Assembly: GCA_027486675.1 (NCBI GenBank)
Contig: JAIXOQ010000014.1
Coordinates: forward strand, 1 to 38,859
Length of the DNA: 38,859 bases
DNA from: Pseudomonadota bacterium
GTDB taxonomy: Bacteria > Bdellovibrionota > UBA1018 > CAIMNF01
Direction: 5' to 3'
A program made the translations under genes and the position numbers. Shown piece by piece: positions 6,651 through 14,922 of the stretch; the stretch's first letter is position 1; the number at the start of each line of letters is the position of its first letter. Under the pieces are notes generated by a model. That model had not been told where the DNA came from. It saw only the letters and a program-made list of their open reading frames with translations, and ran no database searches.

Positions 6651-8766
6651 GCGAAGCCTTGAAACGCCAGTTCAATACGTCAAGGGCGTAGGGCCCCGTA
6701 TTGCTTCTCTTTTGCAAACCCGAGGGTTGACGACTGTCGGAGATTTGCTGGCTTGGTACCCTCGGCGTTATGAGGACCGCACGAAAGTGAAAACACTTTC
6801 TGAAGTGCAGCCCGGGGGGCATGCGGTACTCAAGCTGACAGTTGGAACCGCAATTGCTAAAAATCTACGCCAAGGTCGTCGCCTACTTGAGGTCCGTGCG
6901 CACGACGATGACCGTCGATGGATCAGTCTGAAGTGGTTCCACATGTATGGCGGATTTAGCGACAAATTTAAACCTGGTGTGACCTTTTATGCGATGGGTC
7001 TGGTCAAAGGCGCTGACGCTCGTTTGGAGATGACTCATCCAGAAATTCAATTTCAATTAGAAAGTGACTCCCGCGTTGGACGCGTAATCCCGGTGTATTC
7101 GGAAGTCGATGGGGTCACTTCTAAAGCACTTCAAGGAATGATTGAGAGAGCTATTGAAGGGTATTTAGAGTGCGTCATCGAAGAGTTGCCCGAATGGGTA
7201 CTTCGGAAGCATCAATTACCCGGTGCGCGGGTCGCCATGCGTGAAATTCACTTTCCTCCGGAGGGTCTGCAAGGAGCAGAGCGGGTTGATTTTGAGAGTT
7301 TTAGAAATCCAGCCCAGTTGCGATTGATCTATGAAGAGTTCTTTAAGTTTGAGTACCTCGTCTTAAAGAGGCGATTTAAGTTGGATCAAGAGCGAGCCTT
7401 GCCTCTGGATCGTGCAAAGTCAGAGGAATCGTTGCATCGAGCATTAGAAGGCCTCCCGTTTCGTCTGACCGGCGGACAGCTGGAAACGATGCGTGAAATA
7501 ATGGCGGATATTTGCCGGCCGCATCCTATGAATCGGATGTTGCAGGCCGATGTTGGGGCCGGAAAAACCGCAGTTGCGCTTATAACTGCAAAATTGTTTT
7601 TAGATCAGGGTTTTCAAGCTGCAATCATGGCTCCGACTGAAATTCTTGCCGAGCAACATTTAAAGAGTGCTCGCCGTTTGCTTGGCCCGGATGTGCCGGT
7701 GCATATGTTGCTTGGAAAGCTAACAGCTGCGGAACGTCGTCTGGTGCTGCCTGAGGTTGCCAAAGCAGTTCCGTCCCTTGTAATCGGAACGCATGCAATA
7801 CTTCAGGATCCCATTCAGTTTGGGTGTCTGGGTCTGGTCGTGATTGATGAACAGCATCGATTTGGTGTGGATCAGCGTCGGATTTTGCGTGAAAAAGCAA
7901 AGGAAGCAGCTGCACATACCCTGATCATGACTGCGACTCCGATTCCCCGGACCTTGGCACTCACCGCCTATGGGGATCTCAGCACTTCAATTATTCGCGA
8001 AAGGCCTCCGGGTCGACAGCCCATCCGTACGAAGTTGATTCGCAAAAGTGATGAGCGAAACATGCACGAATTTGTGCGGGCCGAGCTTAAGTCTGGTCGG
8101 CAGGCGTATTTTATTTTCCCGCTCGTGGAAGACAGTGAAGCAGAAAAATTTCAACACCTCATGAGTGCGACGGCCGAAGCTGAGCGATTAGCAAATGATG
8201 TATTTCCAGAGTTTCGTGTCGGTGTTTTGCATGGACGCATGAGTGGTGAAGACAAGGCTTCGGCAATGGAGAAATTTTCACGCCGTGAGATCGACGTCTT
8301 AGTGAGCACAACTGTTGTTGAGGTCGGGGTGGACGTGCCGAACGCGACTGTCATGGTTGTGCATGAAGCTGAGCGTTTTGGCCTTTCACAGCTCCATCAA
8401 CTGCGAGGAAGGATCGGTCGAGGGGTTCATGCATCGACTTGTTTTCTGATGACTGGACGCCCTCCTTTCATTCCCACTCCAGATCGTCTTGAAGTCATGG
8501 TTGAGACTGAGGATGGCTTTCAGATTGCAGAAGCGGATCTCAAATTGCGTGGGCCGGGTGAGTTTTTGGGAACACGCCAGGCGGGGGAGATGTCGTTTCG
8601 TGTCGCAGATTTGGTGCGGGATCAGGAATTGCTGGTGCGGGCGCGTGAAGATGTGGAGCTGATGATCCAAGATGATCCTGAACTGATAAAGCCTGAAAAC
8701 AGGGCGTTTCGGGGTTATCTTGAGCGATCCGGAAAACGTGCGGGAGAGCGGCTCAGGACTTCTTGA
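6598..8766 (+). CDS. recG: ATP-dependent DNA helicase RecG
   Basis: RecG regresses stalled forks and migrates branched DNA. At 722 residues it has the family order: N-terminal wedge/OB region starting with VQYVKGVGPRIASLLQTRGL, Walker A as QADVGAGKTAVAL near residue 320, DEQH box in VVIDEQHRFGVDQR near residue 417, motif III MTATPIPRTLALTAYGDL, and the C-terminal helicase half with VSTTVVEVGVDVPNATVMVV, QLRGRIGRG and the RecG tail RGPGEFLGTRQAG. The ATG at 6598 lies inside greA; no other plausible in-frame start exists before the conserved region, so the 53-base overlap seems real and implies coupled translation. Confidence 0.96.
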   Translation: MPQKAKSLTPSLKSVTFERSLETPVQYVKGVGPRIASLLQTRGLTTVGDLLAWYPRRYEDRTKVKTLSEVQPGGHAVLKLTVGTAIAKNLRQGRRLLEVRAHDDDRRWISLKWFHMYGGFSDKFKPGVTFYAMGLVKGADARLEMTHPEIQFQLESDSRVGRVIPVYSEVDGVTSKALQGMIERAIEGYLECVIEELPEWVLRKHQLPGARVAMREIHFPPEGLQGAERVDFESFRNPAQLRLIYEEFFKFEYLVLKRRFKLDQERALPLDRAKSEESLHRALEGLPFRLTGGQLETMREIMADICRPHPMNRMLQADVGAGKTAVALITAKLFLDQGFQAAIMAPTEILAEQHLKSARRLLGPDVPVHMLLGKLTAAERRLVLPEVAKAVPSLVIGTHAILQDPIQFGCLGLVVIDEQHRFGVDQRRILREKAKEAAAHTLIMTATPIPRTLALTAYGDLSTSIIRERPPGRQPIRTKLIRKSDERNMHEFVRAELKSGRQAYFIFPLVEDSEAEKFQHLMSATAEAERLANDVFPEFRVGVLHGRMSGEDKASAMEKFSRREIDVLVSTTVVEVGVDVPNATVMVVHEAERFGLSQLHQLRGRIGRGVHASTCFLMTGRPPFIPTPDRLEVMVETEDGFQIAEADLKLRGPGEFLGTRQAGEMSFRVADLVRDQELLVRAREDVELMIQDDPELIKPENRAFRGYLERSGKRAGERLRTS

Positions 8767-8784
8767 CAAAAAAGATCCAGTTAT

Positions 8785-10080
8785 GTGACTTTTGGCTCAG
8801 TGTTGGCCTACTTGATTCTTTTGTTACTGACCTGGTTCCCCTTCGGTGTAGCTAACGCACGTGTTGATACCCGCGCTGCGTCCGTTCATCAGTACTATCT
8901 CTGTGACCTCTTTGTTTCCACACGACTTGATGAAGGGTTTGCGACTGCGCCCGAACTCATCAGTACTTTTTTGGAACTCCCTGAGGTTTTGACGCCGACA
9001 CAAAGCGGCCAAACCAATTGGACACGAGCCTACCCTGAAAACATTGCGCTCGATGTGATTCAAGAAGTGTCTCAATTGCAGAAAGGATGGAATGAGTTCA
9101 AGGATCTTACGGTGTCTTCGGACTTTATTCGGCATATCCCACGTAAGATGGGCGGGGCTGAGGCTTATAAGTCACTTTTTCGGGACGCACGACGTGTACT
9201 GATTGCCGGTGCGAAACAAGCGAAAGCGAGCTGGCTTTCAGACGTGACCGAGATCCTCTACCGCATCCAACTTGACCCGAAATCATTGTCGATGGGAGAT
9301 ATCCTGACCATTGCTTGGCTGAATGCTGCGATTCGGGATCCGATCCGAGTCTTGGCTTTGGTGGATGATCTTACTGCGCAATATTACAAAGAGTACAATC
9401 GAGGGGGTCATAGCCCAAGCGGCGTGACGGAATATCTCCTCAGGATTGGGAGAGAGCAACTCGAAGCCCTTAGAGATCGGGTGGATCAGCTTCGGTTTGT
9501 GGTGCTGATTCCAAAATTAACGATGCCTTACCTCCGTGCCGAAAATTTTTCGATCGGTCTGCCGGTTGCGTGGATGTCTTTGGAGCGTCCGGTAGAAGAA
9601 TTTTATGAAGCCATTGAAAATGCTGCGGCGGTCGCGGCATCTATGAGTGAGCTCAAAAATTGGAGTGTCCGGGAGATCTTTGAAAATTACCTCTCGATCC
9701 AGGACGCCTATTCTCATGCGCTCTATCTTGCGGATGAACGGCATAAGCAGACCAATGACACGCGTATTGAACGGGTGATTGACTTTCTCTTGAATCGCTT
9801 CCTCTATCGAGGTCTTTACACCCGGGGGGAGATGTTAGCAGATCTGCAAGAGCAGTTGGATTCCCACGGACGACCAAACGGCAAGGTGTTTCTCCAGCTC
9901 TACTATGGACTGCGGGATCAGATGATCGCTGAGGATGGGTTTCGAGGTGGAAGGAATGAACCTAAGTTAAGGGCTCATGAGCTGGGTCAGGCGCTTGGAT
10001 ATATTTCTTTTGCATTAAAGAGCGACAAAAATCGGGCGGAGTTTGAGCGGACGCGACGCCTTAAGAAACGTCCGGGATAA
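8785..10080 (+). CDS. Secreted hypothetical protein, 431 residues
   Basis: I do not recognise this family. A GTG at 8785 gives a signal peptide (hydrophobic LAYLILLLLTWFPF, cleavage after VANA); a second GTG at 8800 gives a shorter version of the same leader. The mature protein is about 400 residues, mostly helical, rich in Arg, Glu and Leu, without Cys clusters, repeats or membrane segments apart from the leader. It begins 18 bases after recG stops, with a poor ribosome binding site. Downstream, its stop overlaps a candidate sigma-28 promoter for the flagellar locus. It is probably a periplasmic protein of a lineage-specific family. Confidence 0.65.
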   Translation: MTFGSVLAYLILLLLTWFPFGVANARVDTRAASVHQYYLCDLFVSTRLDEGFATAPELISTFLELPEVLTPTQSGQTNWTRAYPENIALDVIQEVSQLQKGWNEFKDLTVSSDFIRHIPRKMGGAEAYKSLFRDARRVLIAGAKQAKASWLSDVTEILYRIQLDPKSLSMGDILTIAWLNAAIRDPIRVLALVDDLTAQYYKEYNRGGHSPSGVTEYLLRIGREQLEALRDRVDQLRFVVLIPKLTMPYLRAENFSIGLPVAWMSLERPVEEFYEAIENAAAVAASMSELKNWSVREIFENYLSIQDAYSHALYLADERHKQTNDTRIERVIDFLLNRFLYRGLYTRGEMLADLQEQLDSHGRPNGKVFLQLYYGLRDQMIAEDGFRGGRNEPKLRAHELGQALGYISFALKSDKNRAEFERTRRLKKRPG

Positions 10081-10088
10081 GCCGAAAA
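10062..10088 (+). promoter_or_regulatory. Candidate sigma-28 (FliA) promoter
   Basis: TAAGAAAC at 10062-10069 and GCCGAAAA at 10081-10088 are separated by exactly 11 bases, close to the enterobacterial flagellar consensus TAAAGTTT-N11-GCCGATAA (seven of eight matches in the -10 part; the -35 part matches mainly in TAA). It lies 21 bases before the ATG of the FlaG-like gene. Sigma-28 consensus in this lineage is not known to me, so this is a guess from one site. Confidence 0.35.
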
Positions 10089-10109
10089 TGATATTGGGGG
10101 TAAAGTGCG

Positions 10110-10499
10110 ATGAAAATCCTACCGTTCCCTCAGATTTCGGCCATATCCACTCGCGTCAAAGGGCGTGATGGGGACAAGCAAGAGGGCGCTGGCCAAAACA
10201 GCTACGAATCCTTTTCGAAGGATCAGCGCGACGGCAAATCTGAGGCAGAGGAAGAAAAAGTGATCCTGGTCACAGATGAATCTGTGAACCAAGCGATCGA
10301 TGCGCTCAATCACGATGCCTCCGCCTCACAAAATGGACTTCATGCGGAGCAGGCTTCGAGTGGCCCCGGGCTCCGAGTCGTTCTGAAGGACGCCTCAGGG
10401 GGCGTGCTTCGCAATGTTTCCGGAGAAGAATTTCTTAAGCTCAGGGAAGCTATTGGCCAAGCGAAGCGACCCGGCAAACTCATCGACCGTAAGATTTAG
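10110..10499 (+). CDS. FlaG-like small protein (tentative)
   Basis: A 129-residue hydrophilic protein with no signal peptide. The first 75 residues are low-complexity and charged. The C-terminal part, LRVVLKDASGGVLRNVSGEEFLKLREA, resembles the FlaG domain, whose pattern is a hydrophobic strand, a D..TG..IR turn and an PEE.L.L helix. FlaG proteins affect filament length in several flagellated bacteria. The resemblance is partial and made by eye. Support comes from its place 900 bases before fliD, from the candidate sigma-28 promoter, and from a good ribosome binding site (GGGGGTAAAG). An unrelated small protein is still possible. Confidence 0.5.
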   Translation: MKILPFPQISAISTRVKGRDGDKQEGAGQNSYESFSKDQRDGKSEAEEEKVILVTDESVNQAIDALNHDASASQNGLHAEQASSGPGLRVVLKDASGGVLRNVSGEEFLKLREAIGQAKRPGKLIDRKI

Positions 10500-10537
10500 C
10501 TTTTAATCGCTACATTCGATAATCTTCCAAGTGACTC

Positions 10538-11275
10538 ATGCTGGTGACAATTCTTTCAGACCTTCACATCCAATCGGCAAGTGATCTCGCTTACGAGCGA
10601 TTACTCCACCACATCGACCGTGCTATTGGCGCAGAACATCACATCGTTTTGGCGGGAGATATTTTTGAGGTGCTCACAGGGAGTGGGCAGTACTACCGCG
10701 AAAAATACATCGCCTTTTTTGATCTCATTCGAGCGAAGTCCGCTAAAGGTGTTCAGATTCATTACATTGAAGGCAATCATGACTTCGATTTTGAGACTCT
10801 TTTTCAGGGCTCCCCGATCCGTATTACATCTGAAGGGATCTCCCTCACCGTTGGGACGCATCGGTTGTGGGTGGATCATGGGGATACAGTGGATTCCAGT
10901 GATGTTGGGTACTTGGCTTGGCGCATGTTCACCCGGTCTCTTCCGGTTCAAAAATTTGCGAATGTGCTTCCTGGGGCCGTCATTGAGATGACAGGTAAGA
11001 TTCTAGCGCGCACTGAGGCCCGCAAGCAGAGTGATCTACCGGAGACCTGGGATCCAGGAAGACTGCAGTCTTTGCGCCTGATGTATCGACATGCGGCGGA
11101 TCTCAAGTTCTACGACGGTTTTGACTGGGTGGTCATGGGACACTGCCACGATTTAGATCAGCACTCTACGTCCGTGGAGGGTCGAAACTGTTTATATCTG
11201 AATATGGGGTATCCAAAGACTCATCGGTTCATCATTGAATGTGATGCTTCGGGAATGCGCCGGATTCCCTTCTAA
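10538..11275 (+). CDS. LpxH-like UDP-2,3-diacylglucosamine pyrophosphatase or related metallophosphoesterase
   Basis: This 245-residue calcineurin-like phosphoesterase has all metal ligands: SDLH (Asp8, His10), AGDIFE (Asp41), GNHDFD (Asn80, His81), DHGD (His114) and GHCHDLD (His202, His204). The spacing is very close to LpxH, which cleaves UDP-2,3-diacylglucosamine to lipid X in lipid A synthesis. However, true LpxH has GNRD where this has GNHD, so it is nearer the LpxH2 or generic subgroup. A short hydrophobic stretch (KFANVLPGAVIEM) could contact membrane lipid. It sits between flagellar genes in the same direction; if this species has a sheathed flagellum, a link to sheath lipid is conceivable but speculative. 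Confidence 0.82.
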   Translation: MLVTILSDLHIQSASDLAYERLLHHIDRAIGAEHHIVLAGDIFEVLTGSGQYYREKYIAFFDLIRAKSAKGVQIHYIEGNHDFDFETLFQGSPIRITSEGISLTVGTHRLWVDHGDTVDSSDVGYLAWRMFTRSLPVQKFANVLPGAVIEMTGKILARTEARKQSDLPETWDPGRLQSLRLMYRHAADLKFYDGFDWVVMGHCHDLDQHSTSVEGRNCLYLNMGYPKTHRFIIECDASGMRRIPF

Positions 11276-11281
11276 AGTAGC

Positions 11282-11295
11282 GTCAGACGTCTGAC
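11282..11295. promoter_or_regulatory. 14-bp perfect palindrome upstream of fliD
   Basis: GTCAGACGTCTGAC is a perfect palindrome starting seven bases after the stop of the phosphoesterase gene and about 105 bases before the fliD start. It has no T-run behind it, so it is not a typical intrinsic terminator. An operator for a dimeric regulator of fliD is the simplest reading. Confidence 0.35.
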
Positions 11296-11398
11296 ATGTC
11301 GTCGTGCCTACATTGCGTTCGTGTCGACCAAAAGAGAGAATAAAAGAAGTCAGTGAGCCGTAGGATGCGGCGTTTGGTGAATCACGGAGGATATTCAA

Positions 11399-12799
11399 TT
11401 GGGTCTTCGGTTTGATCCCATGGGTGGGGGTCAGTTTAAACAAGCCGTAAATGCGATCGTCGAAGCGGAGCGTCAGCCCGTGAAGACGATGCAAGCGCGA
11501 AAAAAAATCGAAGAAGATCGGCTAAAACTTTTTAGTGAATTCAAATCAAAAGTTTCTACCCTGCAAGCCGGTGTGAATAACGTATTAGGGATTAACAAGT
11601 TCAAAGAGCTGAAGGCTGAGCTTGGAAACGGCAAAGACTTGATGGAAGTCACACTCGATAAAGAGAAAGCGTCCATTGGGTCGTGGGAAATTGAGATCAA
11701 GGAAGTAGCCCAGCGCGCTTCCATGGTATCGAATGGATTTTCTGATCCCAAAGAGAAACTGCTCGGCTTGGGGTATATCACCTTAGAGCTTGAAAATGGC
11801 GAAAATCAGGACCTTTACGTCACGCAGGATGATGCCAGCTTGGATTCTATCGCCAACAAAATCAACGGCACGCCAGGGGCTGCGGTAAAAGCTACAGTCG
11901 TGAAGGATATGACCGACCCAGATCGGCCCTATCGACTCATTGTGACCTCAAAGAAGGATGGAGCCGCGAATGATATTCGGTTTCCACAGCTTTACTTCGT
12001 CGATGGTGACGAAGATTTCTACATCGAAGAAGACAAGGGTTCGCAGAATGCGCTGATTGAACTCGACGGATTCCCAGTTGAGTTAGAAAGCAATCAGCTG
12101 GGGAACTTTATGAATGGGGTTGGGGTGAATATCAAGGCTGCAAAGCCTGGAGAAAAATTCACTCTTTCGATCCAGGCGGATAATAAAAAGATCACAGACA
12201 AGGTAAAAAAGGTCGTTGATGACGCTAATGCAGTTTTAGAGTTCATCAATAAACAAAATGCAGTAGATGAAAAGACTGATACAAGATCCACATTTGCGGG
12301 TGATACGGGACTTCAGAATATTGAATTCCGTCTGAGGAACCTCATGCATGAGGCATTTCCGGTGAACCTAGGTGACGAGGGTGAGTTTCGGACCATTGAG
12401 ATGCACGCTTTAGGTGTGAGTTTTGATAAAGCCGGAAAGATCACACTCAACGAAGAAAAGTTTACGAAGGCCTTAGAAAAAGATTACGAAGGCGTTGCTC
12501 AGGTTTTTTCAAACGAAGAGGGTTTTGCTGCACAGCTTAAGACTGTTTTGGATGGTTACACGACTCCCGGGCAAGGGATGCTGTCTATGCGCGAAAAAAC
12601 CATTAAAGATCGAATCGGCCAGATCGATAGAAATATCGAAAATAAAGAACGTCTCATTGATGCAAAACAGAAAGCGCTCACTGAGCAGTTCTCGCGTCTC
12701 CAGGGGTCCCTGATGCGCTTGCAGCAGCAACAGCAGTACATGACCGCGACCCTAGGTGGCGGCGGTTCAAATCCAATTTCACAACTTTTAGGGGGATGA
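11399..12799 (+). CDS. fliD: Flagellar cap (hook-associated) protein FliD
   Basis: FliD forms the cap at the filament tip and guides flagellin folding outside the cell. The 466-residue protein shows the FliD N-terminal helix region (GGGQFKQAVNAIVEAERQPVKTM and LFSEFKSKVSTLQAGV) and, at the C-terminus, the conserved ISQID-type helix as IKDRIGQIDRNIENKERLIDAKQKALTEQFSRLQ. The middle holds the variable cap domains. The start is a TTG at 11399-11401, supported by a strong GGAGG eight bases upstream. Like most Bdellovibrio-type FliD it starts GLRFDPMGGGQF. It is followed six bases later by fliS. Confidence 0.92.
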   Translation: MGLRFDPMGGGQFKQAVNAIVEAERQPVKTMQARKKIEEDRLKLFSEFKSKVSTLQAGVNNVLGINKFKELKAELGNGKDLMEVTLDKEKASIGSWEIEIKEVAQRASMVSNGFSDPKEKLLGLGYITLELENGENQDLYVTQDDASLDSIANKINGTPGAAVKATVVKDMTDPDRPYRLIVTSKKDGAANDIRFPQLYFVDGDEDFYIEEDKGSQNALIELDGFPVELESNQLGNFMNGVGVNIKAAKPGEKFTLSIQADNKKITDKVKKVVDDANAVLEFINKQNAVDEKTDTRSTFAGDTGLQNIEFRLRNLMHEAFPVNLGDEGEFRTIEMHALGVSFDKAGKITLNEEKFTKALEKDYEGVAQVFSNEEGFAAQLKTVLDGYTTPGQGMLSMREKTIKDRIGQIDRNIENKERLIDAKQKALTEQFSRLQGSLMRLQQQQQYMTATLGGGGSNPISQLLGG

Positions 12800-12804
12800 T
12801 CTAA

Positions 12805-13197
12805 ATGTCTAAAACTTCCATGAATGCCTATAAGAAGACCCAAGTCACGACCGCCACAAAAGAGCAGGTTCTGATTCTTCTTTATGAAGGATGTATCAAA
12901 TACCTAAAGGTTGCTTCCGACGCTGCAGCAAAAAAAGACCTAAATGCAAAAGGGATCGCGGTCGGTAAGGCACACGACATCATCAACGAGCTGAGCAATA
13001 CACTTGATTTTAATGTGGGTGGAGAGGTCGCTAAGAACTTAGAGAATCTTTATTCATTTATGACTGCCGAACTTTTGGCAGGAAACGTTGCCAATGATCC
13101 CGCCAAATTCGACGCGGTGCGCAAGCTTATGGAGACTTTACTTGAGGGATGGAAAGGTGCGGTCGCCCAGATACAAGCCGACCGCGGAAAGAAGTAG
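12805..13197 (+). CDS. fliS: Flagellin export chaperone FliS
   Basis: FliS binds the C-terminus of newly made flagellin in the cytoplasm and delivers it to the flagellar export apparatus. At 130 residues the length is normal. Family features are AYKKTQVTTATKEQVLILLYEGCIKYL at the start, the helix-bundle core NELSNTLDFNVGGEVAKNL and YSFMTAELLAGN, and the GWKGAVAQ ending. It follows fliD by six bases and precedes a FliT/FlgN-like gene by three bases, so the three form one operon. Confidence 0.95.
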   Translation: MSKTSMNAYKKTQVTTATKEQVLILLYEGCIKYLKVASDAAAKKDLNAKGIAVGKAHDIINELSNTLDFNVGGEVAKNLENLYSFMTAELLAGNVANDPAKFDAVRKLMETLLEGWKGAVAQIQADRGKK

Positions 13198-13199
13198 TT

Positions 13200-13646
13200 A
13201 TGGAGTTAACAAGACTGTTTCAAGAGAAGTCAGAGTTAATGCGTTCGTTCTTAGAGCGTACCCAAACGGCTTTACAGGAAATACGCAATATCACCGATGT
13301 TCAGGCTCGGATTGCGCAGATTGATGATCTCACCACAGACCGCGAGCAACGGCTTAGAATGCTTCAAGCACTCGATAGTCAGATCGAGCAGGCCCGAGTG
13401 GCTATGAAGCCTTCTGAGCTGCGTCAACTCACCGGGGATTCCACTTTCACTTCGATCCTGCTTAAGATTCCGGAATTGATTTCTGAGATCCAATTGACGG
13501 ACCAATCCCTATTTCTCTACATTCAAAGTATTGGTGGGGAGGTTCGCGAGGACCTTTTGCGCCAGCTGAGAGAGAGACAGGCTGTCTCGAAGTTCAAAAG
13601 CCAAGATGTGCCCACGAAGGGCGAAGGATTGGACAAGACGTTATGA
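13200..13646 (+). CDS. FliT/FlgN-like flagellar chaperone (tentative)
   Basis: A 148-residue helical protein; the ATG at 13200 follows the fliS stop by two bases and has GGAAAGAAG upstream, so I prefer it to an earlier in-frame start inside fliS. The sequence is rich in Glu, Gln, Leu and Arg with heptad-like patterns (LTRLFQEKSELMRSFLERTQ, REQRLRMLQALDSQIEQARVA). Size, helical make-up and position after fliD-fliS are those expected of FliT or FlgN export chaperones, but sequence similarity is too low for me to be sure. Its stop overlaps the next ATG by four bases. Confidence 0.6.
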   Translation: MELTRLFQEKSELMRSFLERTQTALQEIRNITDVQARIAQIDDLTTDREQRLRMLQALDSQIEQARVAMKPSELRQLTGDSTFTSILLKIPELISEIQLTDQSLFLYIQSIGGEVREDLLRQLRERQAVSKFKSQDVPTKGEGLDKTL

Positions 13647-14752
13647 CGACGATCGATCATCTCATCCGCGGATTCAAGGACGAGTTCAAAAACCAAGATA
13701 TCGAAATTTCCAGAATTGAGAATGCATCTGATGTTGCTCAGCAGATGGTTGCTGATGCAGATCATTTTCTGGTGCGTGTGAAAAGGGTCCTGGCGCCGCC
13801 ACCCTTTAGTAAAGCACCTAAAAACCCAACTCCAATCGATAATAACGAAGCGAATCGTATCGACCCTGAAGATGTTCCTTTTCTGATTCGGAATGCGTCG
13901 ATCCTATTGGAGGCAGGAGATCTTGAACTTGCCCGTAATATTTATCGCGCTGTTCTCCGCACGGGGGAAGCAAGTGAGACTGCCTATGCGGGTCTTGCTG
14001 AATGCGCAGACCGTTTGGGCTACGTCGATCAGGCAATTGAATATGCGCAGTCGTCGGTAGCTTTTGCCCCAAATCAAAAGGGCTATCAGATCCTAAGTCA
14101 GTTACTTATGCAGCAAGGCCGCGATCGGGAAGCCGTGCAGGTCCTCAACCGTGCGTTGAAGGGCCTGCAGTTGTCGGCTACGGATCAGGCTCACTATTTA
14201 AAAGCCGTTGGCAATTGTCATTCACGACTGGGCGACTACGCCGAATCCGAACGCGCCTATCGGAAGGCTCTTGAGCTTGCACCCGACAGCGATGAGACCC
14301 AAGCAAACTTAGGCTCTGTATTTCTTGAGCAAGGGCGTAATGCGGATGCAAAAAGATGCTATCAAGATGCTGTTTCCTCAAACGCATCAAACGATAAAGC
14401 ATGGGTTGGCCTTGGCCTTTGTGCGGTAGCAGATAGTGATAAAGAGGCCGCTCACGACGCGTTCGCACGTGCTCTTGAGCTGAATATCAAGAATTCCACG
14501 GCAATCTTTCATCTTGTGAAGTGTGCGTATGAGATCAAGCGTTACGCGATTGCTGAAAAGATCCTTGGATCTTATGTGGATATAGCTCCGGTAAGTCCAA
14601 GTCTGCTCTACTCGTTGGCTGGGCTGCAATTTCACGTAGGCAAGCACATGGAGGCGACCAGCACGGCTCGACGGATCCTTCAGATGAAATCGGATCACGC
14701 TGGAGCGCGTGACCTGATCGATCGTATTGAGGCTGAGAACAAAGTTAGTTAA
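13643..14752 (+). CDS. TPR-repeat protein in the flagellar locus
   Basis: A 369-residue cytoplasmic protein. Residues 1-75 form a helical N-terminal part with a Pro-rich linker (APPPFSKAPKNPTPID). From about residue 80 onward there are seven or so tetratricopeptide repeats, such as LLEAGDLELARNIYRAVLRTG, HSRLGDYAESERAYRKALELAP and LLMQQGRDREAVQVLNRALKG. TPR proteins are scaffolds for protein-protein contacts. It overlaps the preceding FliT-like gene by ATGA and is followed by a 45-codon gene and a glycosyltransferase-like gene, so it may serve as an adaptor for export or flagellin modification. That role is inferred from position only. Confidence 0.85.
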   Translation: MTTIDHLIRGFKDEFKNQDIEISRIENASDVAQQMVADADHFLVRVKRVLAPPPFSKAPKNPTPIDNNEANRIDPEDVPFLIRNASILLEAGDLELARNIYRAVLRTGEASETAYAGLAECADRLGYVDQAIEYAQSSVAFAPNQKGYQILSQLLMQQGRDREAVQVLNRALKGLQLSATDQAHYLKAVGNCHSRLGDYAESERAYRKALELAPDSDETQANLGSVFLEQGRNADAKRCYQDAVSSNASNDKAWVGLGLCAVADSDKEAAHDAFARALELNIKNSTAIFHLVKCAYEIKRYAIAEKILGSYVDIAPVSPSLLYSLAGLQFHVGKHMEATSTARRILQMKSDHAGARDLIDRIEAENKVS

Positions 14753-14781
14753 TCCGCTCGACTAAAGGAAGGCGGCCGAAC

Positions 14782-14919
14782 ATGGATGTTCGTTTGCTCC
14801 AAGGAAAGTTAGTAAAAAACCCTGAATTTACAGCCTCGCGTGCGCCCGAGGAAGTGGAAGCACTTCTTCAAGATCTTCTCACTGCGCTTCTAGATGAAGC
14901 TAGCGACGAGGAGGGGTAA
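14782..14919 (+). CDS. Small 45-residue protein in the flagellar locus
   Basis: A short gene in the gap between the TPR gene and the family 9 glycosyltransferase-like gene. It has an ATG at 14782, an excellent upstream AAAGGAAGG and a TAA at 14917-14919. The product starts MDVRLLQGKLVKNPEF and ends in a very acidic amphipathic helix (EEVEALLQDLLTALLDE, then EEG). Its last codons (GAGGAGGGG) double as the ribosome binding site of the next gene, whose ATG follows three bases after the stop. Good spacing and signals on both sides argue for a real gene. No known family is recognised. Confidence 0.6.
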   Translation: MDVRLLQGKLVKNPEFTASRAPEEVEALLQDLLTALLDEASDEEG

Positions 14920-14922
14920 TTA

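Noticed and set aside
7625-7917. Minus-strand frames inside recG
   Set aside because: They are antisense to conserved helicase motifs, have no start signals and resemble no family.
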